DNA of 64,000 bases, taken from assembly GCF_900111345.1 (NCBI RefSeq), contig NZ_FOGY01000006.1:1-64000 (forward strand). The letters run 5' to 3'. The notes beneath the pieces are model-generated. The model searched no databases and was not told the origin of the DNA. It saw only the letters and a list, made by a program, of their open reading frames with translations. Source of the DNA: Psychrobacillus sp. OK032 (lineage in GTDB: Bacteria > Bacillota > Bacilli > Bacillales_A > Planococcaceae). Both the position numbers and the translations under genes were made by a program. Below are positions 60,008-64,000 of the stretch, one piece after another; position 1 is the stretch's first letter, and each line of letters begins with the position of its first letter.

Positions 60008-60402
60008 AAAAGCCACAGCAACAACTATATGTGACGTCTGAGTGGATTTCAAAGTACGCACAAAGTATAGAAGCTCCTTTGCAAACGCTCAATGGTATAT
60101 TAATCGCACCTTCCACAATGCCTATAATATTTTGGCAAGAGTTCGATATTCCATGGCTTAAAGAGGAGATACCATTGATTCATGGTACGCAGCATTTTTC
60201 GTACGAGGCACCGATAGTTGCGGGCATGGTGTTGGATTGTGAGCTAGAGTTAACGAAAGTCGAAAAAAAGGTAGGTAAACAGGGAGTCCTTACTTTTTTG
60301 ACACATACGCTCGTTTGTAAATGTGAAGGTGATCTCATTGTTACAGCGGAAACAGTATTAATCCAAGTAGGTGAACCACATGAAAAAACATATAACAGTT
60401 GA
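60004..60402 (+). CDS. MaoC-like N-terminal (FAS1-dehydratase-type) hot-dog protein
   Basis: 132 residues. The pattern GTQHFSYEAPIVAGMVLDCELELTKVEKKVGKQGVLTFLTHTLVCKCEGDLIVTAETVLI is that of the non-catalytic hot-dog half (HadA/MaoC_dehydrat_N) that pairs with a catalytic MaoC protein. The catalytic partner is the next gene, overlapping by 23 nt, so they likely form one heteromeric (R)-hydratase/dehydratase. ATG overlaps the thiolase stop (ATGA). Confidence 0.8.
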   Translation: MKKPQQQLYVTSEWISKYAQSIEAPLQTLNGILIAPSTMPIIFWQEFDIPWLKEEIPLIHGTQHFSYEAPIVAGMVLDCELELTKVEKKVGKQGVLTFLTHTLVCKCEGDLIVTAETVLIQVGEPHEKTYNS

Positions 60403-60724
60403 AGCAATAAAAAAATATGCAGCTGTTTCAAAAGATAAAGCGGGCATTCATCTAGATGTGGATGCTGCACAAAAGGCTGGATTCGAGCGTCCTCTCGCAC
60501 ATGGCATGTATATCATGGGACTAGCGCAATCCTTGTATATAAAAGAGCATCCTACGCAATGGATTACAGCATACAATATGAAATTTCAAAAACCACTTTT
60601 TGTAGACATGGTAGCAGTTTTTAAGTTTGAGCGCGTGGAAGATAGAATTGAGGTGACGGTTACAGCGGATACTGGCGATAGGATTGCTGCGGGGTCTTTT
60701 TTAGTAAAGGAGTTGCAACGATGA
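60380..60724 (+). CDS. MaoC-like (R)-hydratase catalytic subunit
   Basis: 114 residues from ATG 60380 (GTAGGTGA upstream, inside the previous gene). Contains the hydratase-2 motif SKDKAGIHLDVDAAQKAGFERPLAHGMYIMG with the catalytic Asp and His (DKAGIH). It should hydrate or dehydrate an enoyl/3-hydroxyacyl thioester together with the upstream hot-dog protein. Stop overlaps the ketoreductase start (ATGA). Confidence 0.83.
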   Translation: MKKHITVEAIKKYAAVSKDKAGIHLDVDAAQKAGFERPLAHGMYIMGLAQSLYIKEHPTQWITAYNMKFQKPLFVDMVAVFKFERVEDRIEVTVTADTGDRIAAGSFLVKELQR

Positions 60725-61542
60725 AAAAAGTAGCAATCATTACGGGTTCAACTAGGGGCATCGGAAAAGGGATTGCCATGCAACTAGCGCAATCACATTA
60801 TCAAGTTGTCATTAATGGCACTAAGCAAGTGTTAATAGACGAAGTTGTTCAAGCAGTTCATAAAGCTGGTGGTGAGGCGATAGGCTATCTTGCCGACGTC
60901 GCAGATCCGAGTGGCGTCACTAAAATGGTTGATGCAGTTATAGCACAATTTGGCCACATAGATGTGCTAATACATAATGCAGGGAATTTGCATGATCAAA
61001 AATGTCTACGTATGACAGATGAAGAGTGGCAATCGGTAATAGATGTGCATTTGAACGGTGCTTTTTATAGCATTCAGCGAGTACTTCCTCATATGCAAGA
61101 AAATGGTGGCGACATACTATTAATGACCTCTACAGCCGGATTAGGGGGCTCTATTGGTCAGGTAAATTATAGTGCGGCAAAAGCAGGGATGCTCGGTATG
61201 ATGTGGACGCTTGCGGCTGAACTAAAGCGCAATCATATTAGAGTGAATGCCATTTCACCAGCCGCCTTAACAGATATGACTAGACCCGTAATTGAACATA
61301 TAAAGAAGAAATACACGAGTAAAAATGAGCCGTTTCCGGAATTTTGGGAAGTAGGAGAGGCGGATGATGTTGCTCGCTTTGTAGTGACGCTTCTTGCACA
61401 GGAAGATACAGATTTAACCGGTGAAATATTTGGTATAAATGGTTCGGAAGTGACGAAGTGGCAAAAGCCTGTTCCAGCATTCTCTGAAAATAGTATAGAT
61501 GCATTTTTTACTACTTGGCAAAGCCAAAAGGGAAGTGAGTAA
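60721..61542 (+). CDS. 3-oxoacyl-thioester reductase (SDR)
   Basis: 273 residues. SDR motifs TGSTRGIGKGI (about 8-18), HNAG, catalytic Ser in LLMTSTAGLGG and Tyr/Lys in YSAAKAG, then ISPAALTDM. The cofactor loop NGTKQV suggests NADP(H). In an operon with thiolase and hydratase it most likely interconverts 3-oxo- and 3-hydroxyacyl thioesters (FabG/PhaB-like). Coupled to the hydratase by a 4-nt overlap; EcfA1 starts on the base after its stop. Confidence 0.85.
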   Translation: MKKVAIITGSTRGIGKGIAMQLAQSHYQVVINGTKQVLIDEVVQAVHKAGGEAIGYLADVADPSGVTKMVDAVIAQFGHIDVLIHNAGNLHDQKCLRMTDEEWQSVIDVHLNGAFYSIQRVLPHMQENGGDILLMTSTAGLGGSIGQVNYSAAKAGMLGMMWTLAAELKRNHIRVNAISPAALTDMTRPVIEHIKKKYTSKNEPFPEFWEVGEADDVARFVVTLLAQEDTDLTGEIFGINGSEVTKWQKPVPAFSENSIDAFFTTWQSQKGSE

Positions 61543-62343
61543 ATGCTTACTTTCGATCACGTTTATTTTTATTATAAAAAAGGGCAGCCCATCATAGATG
61601 ATATTAGCTTTACTATTAGAACGGGGGAGTTTGTGTCGATTGTGGGAGCAAATGGTAGTGGGAAATCTACTGTTGCAAAGCTAATAGACGGATTGTTATT
61701 ACCAAGGAGTGGAACTGTAAAGCTTCATCAACTAGATACGGCAAAGCCGGCTGATCTTGACGAAATCCATCAGCAAATAGGCTTCGTATTTCAAAATCCA
61801 GAGGATCAATTTATCACAACAACCGTTATGGATGAAGTACTTTTTGGATTGCAAAATATACGTGTCCCAAGGGAAGAAATGCGTGGCAGAGTGGATGCTG
61901 CATTGCGTGCTGTACAGATGGAGGATTTTCTAGAAGCGATGCCTCACCAATTATCAGGAGGTCAGAAACAACGTGTAGCTATTGCTTCTATATTGGCAAT
62001 GCAACCTCAAGTTATTATTTTCGACGAAGCAACATCTATGCTTGATCCACAAGGAAGAAAGCAAGTGTTATCTATTATGCACGATTTACATCGCCAGGGC
62101 ATGACGATTATTCATATCACACATCATATGGAGGAAGCACTGACGGCTGAGCGTATTTTACTTATACACGGAGGATGTCTTCAATTTGATGGTGACCCGT
62201 TGACATTATTTGAAACAGTAGCTATTACAGACTATCAATTACAGCTACCTTTTACAGTTCGTTTACATAAAATCCTTCAACTAGAAAAGCCTTTAGCTGT
62301 AGATTGGAAAGAAGGGATTCGTTCACAATGGTCTATCAATTAA
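61543..62343 (+). CDS. ecfA1: ECF transporter ATPase EcfA1
   Basis: 266 residues. Walker A GANGSGKST (about 35-43), Q-loop VFQNPEDQFI typical of ECF ATPases, signature LSGGQKQRVAIA, Walker B VIIFDEATSMLDP and HITHHMEEA. Works as a heterodimer with EcfA2 on EcfT to drive S components. Being in the same operon as bioY suggests a dedicated (group I) biotin transporter. ATG follows directly on the SDR stop. Confidence 0.9.
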   Translation: MLTFDHVYFYYKKGQPIIDDISFTIRTGEFVSIVGANGSGKSTVAKLIDGLLLPRSGTVKLHQLDTAKPADLDEIHQQIGFVFQNPEDQFITTTVMDEVLFGLQNIRVPREEMRGRVDAALRAVQMEDFLEAMPHQLSGGQKQRVAIASILAMQPQVIIFDEATSMLDPQGRKQVLSIMHDLHRQGMTIIHITHHMEEALTAERILLIHGGCLQFDGDPLTLFETVAITDYQLQLPFTVRLHKILQLEKPLAVDWKEGIRSQWSIN

Positions 62344-63185
62344 ACAATGTGAGTATGAACTATTCTCTTCGAATGGCCCTGCGAAATGTAAGTTGCACAA
62401 TCGAAGAAGGTAAGTGGATATCCATTATTGGTCAAACAGGTGCAGGAAAGTCCACGTTCGTCCAAGTGCTGAAAGGGTTGATTGCTAATATTGATGGGGA
62501 CTATTTAATCGATCAATATCCTGTTAAAAGAGATGCCAAGGGACAACTAATGGTTATTCCAGAAATCGGCTTTGTTTTTCAATATCCAGAGCACCAACTA
62601 TTTGAAACGACTGTCTTCAAGGAACTTTCTTTTGCACCAAAGCAACTGGGCTTGTCGAGTACGCAAATAACAGAGAGAATATCAAAAATATTACCGCAAC
62701 TTGGACTGACAGAAGACATTTTACCATTAGCTCCGTTCCAATTAAGTGGTGGTCTTAAGCGCCGCGTAGCAATTGCCTCCGTATTAATGATGGAACCAAA
62801 GCTTCTTATTGTAGATGAACCAACTGCTGGTCTAGATCCAGTTAGTAAAGCCGCATTGCTACAATTACTGAAAAAATGGCAGCAACAAGAAAACCGTACG
62901 ATTATATTTGTGTCGCATCAAATGGAAGATGTTGCAGAGTACTCGGATGAGGTAATGGTATTTCATGAAGGTCACCTTATGGGCCAATTGGACACTTGTA
63001 CATTATTTTTGGAACAATCCCATTTGCTAGAGAAAATAGGATTGTCTTTGCCAGAATCTGTGCAGTTCTTGAAAATAGTAGAAGAATTGTCAGGTGAGAA
63101 GATTAAGGTCTCTAGTTGTAGAGAGCAGGAAATCTTCGAAAAGGTTCTCCCGCTTTGGAGGGCAAGGGGGCTTCAAAATGTCTGA
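62328..63185 (+). CDS. ecfA2: ECF transporter ATPase EcfA2
   Basis: 285 residues from ATG 62328 (MVYQLNNVSMNYS; the earlier in-frame ATG 62304 is in EcfA1 and less fitting). Walker A GQTGAGKST, Q-loop VFQYPEHQLFE (EcfA2 type), signature LSGGLKRRVAIA, Walker B LLIVDEPTAGLDP and FVSHQMEDV. Overlaps EcfA1 by 16 nt and EcfT by 8 nt. Confidence 0.9.
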   Translation: MVYQLNNVSMNYSLRMALRNVSCTIEEGKWISIIGQTGAGKSTFVQVLKGLIANIDGDYLIDQYPVKRDAKGQLMVIPEIGFVFQYPEHQLFETTVFKELSFAPKQLGLSSTQITERISKILPQLGLTEDILPLAPFQLSGGLKRRVAIASVLMMEPKLLIVDEPTAGLDPVSKAALLQLLKKWQQQENRTIIFVSHQMEDVAEYSDEVMVFHEGHLMGQLDTCTLFLEQSHLLEKIGLSLPESVQFLKIVEELSGEKIKVSSCREQEIFEKVLPLWRARGLQNV

Positions 63186-63981
63186 TACCGTTTTAATAGG
63201 TCAGTATATGGAAACGAATTCTGTGTTTCACCGACTTGATCCGAGGACGAAGATTTTAAGTATCTTTATCATCATGCTGAGTTTTCTAATGCTCAAAACT
63301 GGAACGAGTTATTTAATTGCAACTATGTTTGTATTTGGAATTTTAAAGCTATCGAAAATCCCGTTTTCTGTTTTTATGAAAGGGTTAAAGCCGATATTAT
63401 TTATTTTGACCTTTACCTTCGTATACAATGTCATGCTCACAAAAGGGACTGTCATTTGGTCTTGGTCATTTATAGAGTTGACTATGGAAGGGCTACAAAA
63501 TGGCGTGCGTTTCGTCTGGCGCATTGTTTTACTTGTGCTATTAGCTTCTATTTTAACGTTAACGACAAAACCATTAGAATTAGCTAGTGGTCTTGAAAAG
63601 CTATTAGCACCACTATCCAAACTCCGTGTCCCAGTAGAACAGTTTTCCTTAATGATCGTTATTGCGATTCGCTTTATCCCAACAATATTGCAGGAACTAG
63701 ACCGAATTGTGCTCGCTCAAAAAGCAAGAGGGCATGATATCGGTAATTTACCGTTAATAAAGCGTATGCTTGCTTATATTCCGATTCTAGTTCCTTTACT
63801 GTTCACTACTATTCAGCGAGCGGAGCAGCTAACCTACGCAATTGATGCTCGTGCTTATGGCAAAGGCAAAGGAAGAACTGCCTATAAGCTATTGCAATTT
63901 CAGCAAATAGATTACGTAGTAGGGACGGTCGTTTTTTTATTTGTGATAACGGTGTTCATCATACGGTTAGGGGGAGTGTAG
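63178..63981 (+). CDS. ecfT: ECF transporter transmembrane component EcfT
   Basis: 267 residues from ATG 63178 (AAGGGGG upstream; the frame before it belongs to EcfA2). Five to six membrane helices; the coupling-helix motifs AQKARGHD (about 181-188) and IDARAYGKGKGRT (about 222-234) carry the two Ala-Arg-Gly/Ala-Arg-Ala signatures that touch the ATPases. The opening IGQYMETNSVFHRLDPRTKIL is typical. Confidence 0.9.
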   Translation: MSDTVLIGQYMETNSVFHRLDPRTKILSIFIIMLSFLMLKTGTSYLIATMFVFGILKLSKIPFSVFMKGLKPILFILTFTFVYNVMLTKGTVIWSWSFIELTMEGLQNGVRFVWRIVLLVLLASILTLTTKPLELASGLEKLLAPLSKLRVPVEQFSLMIVIAIRFIPTILQELDRIVLAQKARGHDIGNLPLIKRMLAYIPILVPLLFTTIQRAEQLTYAIDARAYGKGKGRTAYKLLQFQQIDYVVGTVVFLFVITVFIIRLGGV

Positions 63982-64000
63982 ATGAAAGTATATGGTGCTG
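63982..64000 (+). CDS. Start of the next gene, cut by the window end
   Basis: ATG directly after the EcfT stop codon reads M-K-V-Y-G-A and then leaves the window. The GGGGGAGTG upstream is a good ribosome binding site. Too short to identify; it probably continues the same operon. Confidence 0.5.

Overview
This 64 kb window is low-GC Gram-positive chromosome. The gene content (des-desK-desR, PBSX-type xtrA/xpf, BioY with EcfA1/A2/T, a ykkCD-type guanidine riboswitch, AGGAGG ribosome binding sites, many TTG/GTG starts) and the dispersed GC-rich hairpin repeats point to a member of Bacillales. My best guess is a Planococcaceae (Psychrobacillus/Lysinibacillus-like) organism; this is inference from gene content, not a database match.

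Layout. 1-720: the 3' end of a 5S rRNA gene, its terminator and an apparently decayed stretch. 0.8-11 kb: mostly housekeeping or stress genes, including a lipoprotein hydrolase, a kinase-like protein, a DMT transporter plus GNAT, a yxlEFG-like ABC operon without its sigma factor, a HEPN-like/CBS protein, a metallophosphoesterase, CsbD behind a sigma-B-type promoter, and an ECF sigma/anti-sigma pair. 11-14 kb: the membrane-fluidity thermosensor desK-desR with the desaturase des. 14-28 kb: PutP, SbcCD, an M48 protease fused to ankyrin repeats, an SsuABC/ThiXYZ-like ABC importer, TrhO and D-serine dehydratase. 28.3-30.9 kb: a miniature prophage remnant (ImmR/ImmA-like pair, XtrA, Xpf, holin-region proteins). 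31-34 kb: a dispersed element and a GntR-DUF1648-YbjQ operon. 34-37 kb: PpiB and a divergent pair (YqcI/YcgG family and a DDAH-like amidinohydrolase) around a Fur-like palindrome.

37-43 kb holds an M20 amidohydrolase, an NhaC-type antiporter, a regulator, an enolase-superfamily racemase and a GNAT. Together these look like an N-acyl (probably N-succinyl) amino acid racemisation pathway. A 25-nt motif shared by two promoters suggests a small regulon. 43-48 kb: RlmA-type methyltransferase, an MFS pump, a guanidine-I riboswitch followed by an inserted foldback element and the paired SMR exporters, then a two-gene membrane operon that includes a 57-residue protein. 48-56 kb: a membrane protein behind an ECF-type promoter, a BltR/Blt-like pair with a 19-bp-spacer MerR promoter, a hydrolase with no canonical start codon, a YisP-like prenyl synthase-fold protein, an SDR/TetR divergent pair and ferritin.

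56.8-64 kb is one dense operon running off the window: bioY, an acyl-CoA ligase, a thiolase-like enzyme lacking the usual second active-site cysteine, two hot-dog (MaoC-like) proteins, a ketoacyl reductase and a dedicated EcfA1-EcfA2-EcfT module. It joins biotin uptake to a nearly complete acyl-chain cycle and is the most interesting candidate system here. The recurrent GC-rich foldback repeats in the larger gaps (about 4.7, 14.2-14.6, 31.0-31.7, 34.3, 39.8, 43.2-43.4, 46.2-46.3, 47.8-48.3 kb) are the second main theme.
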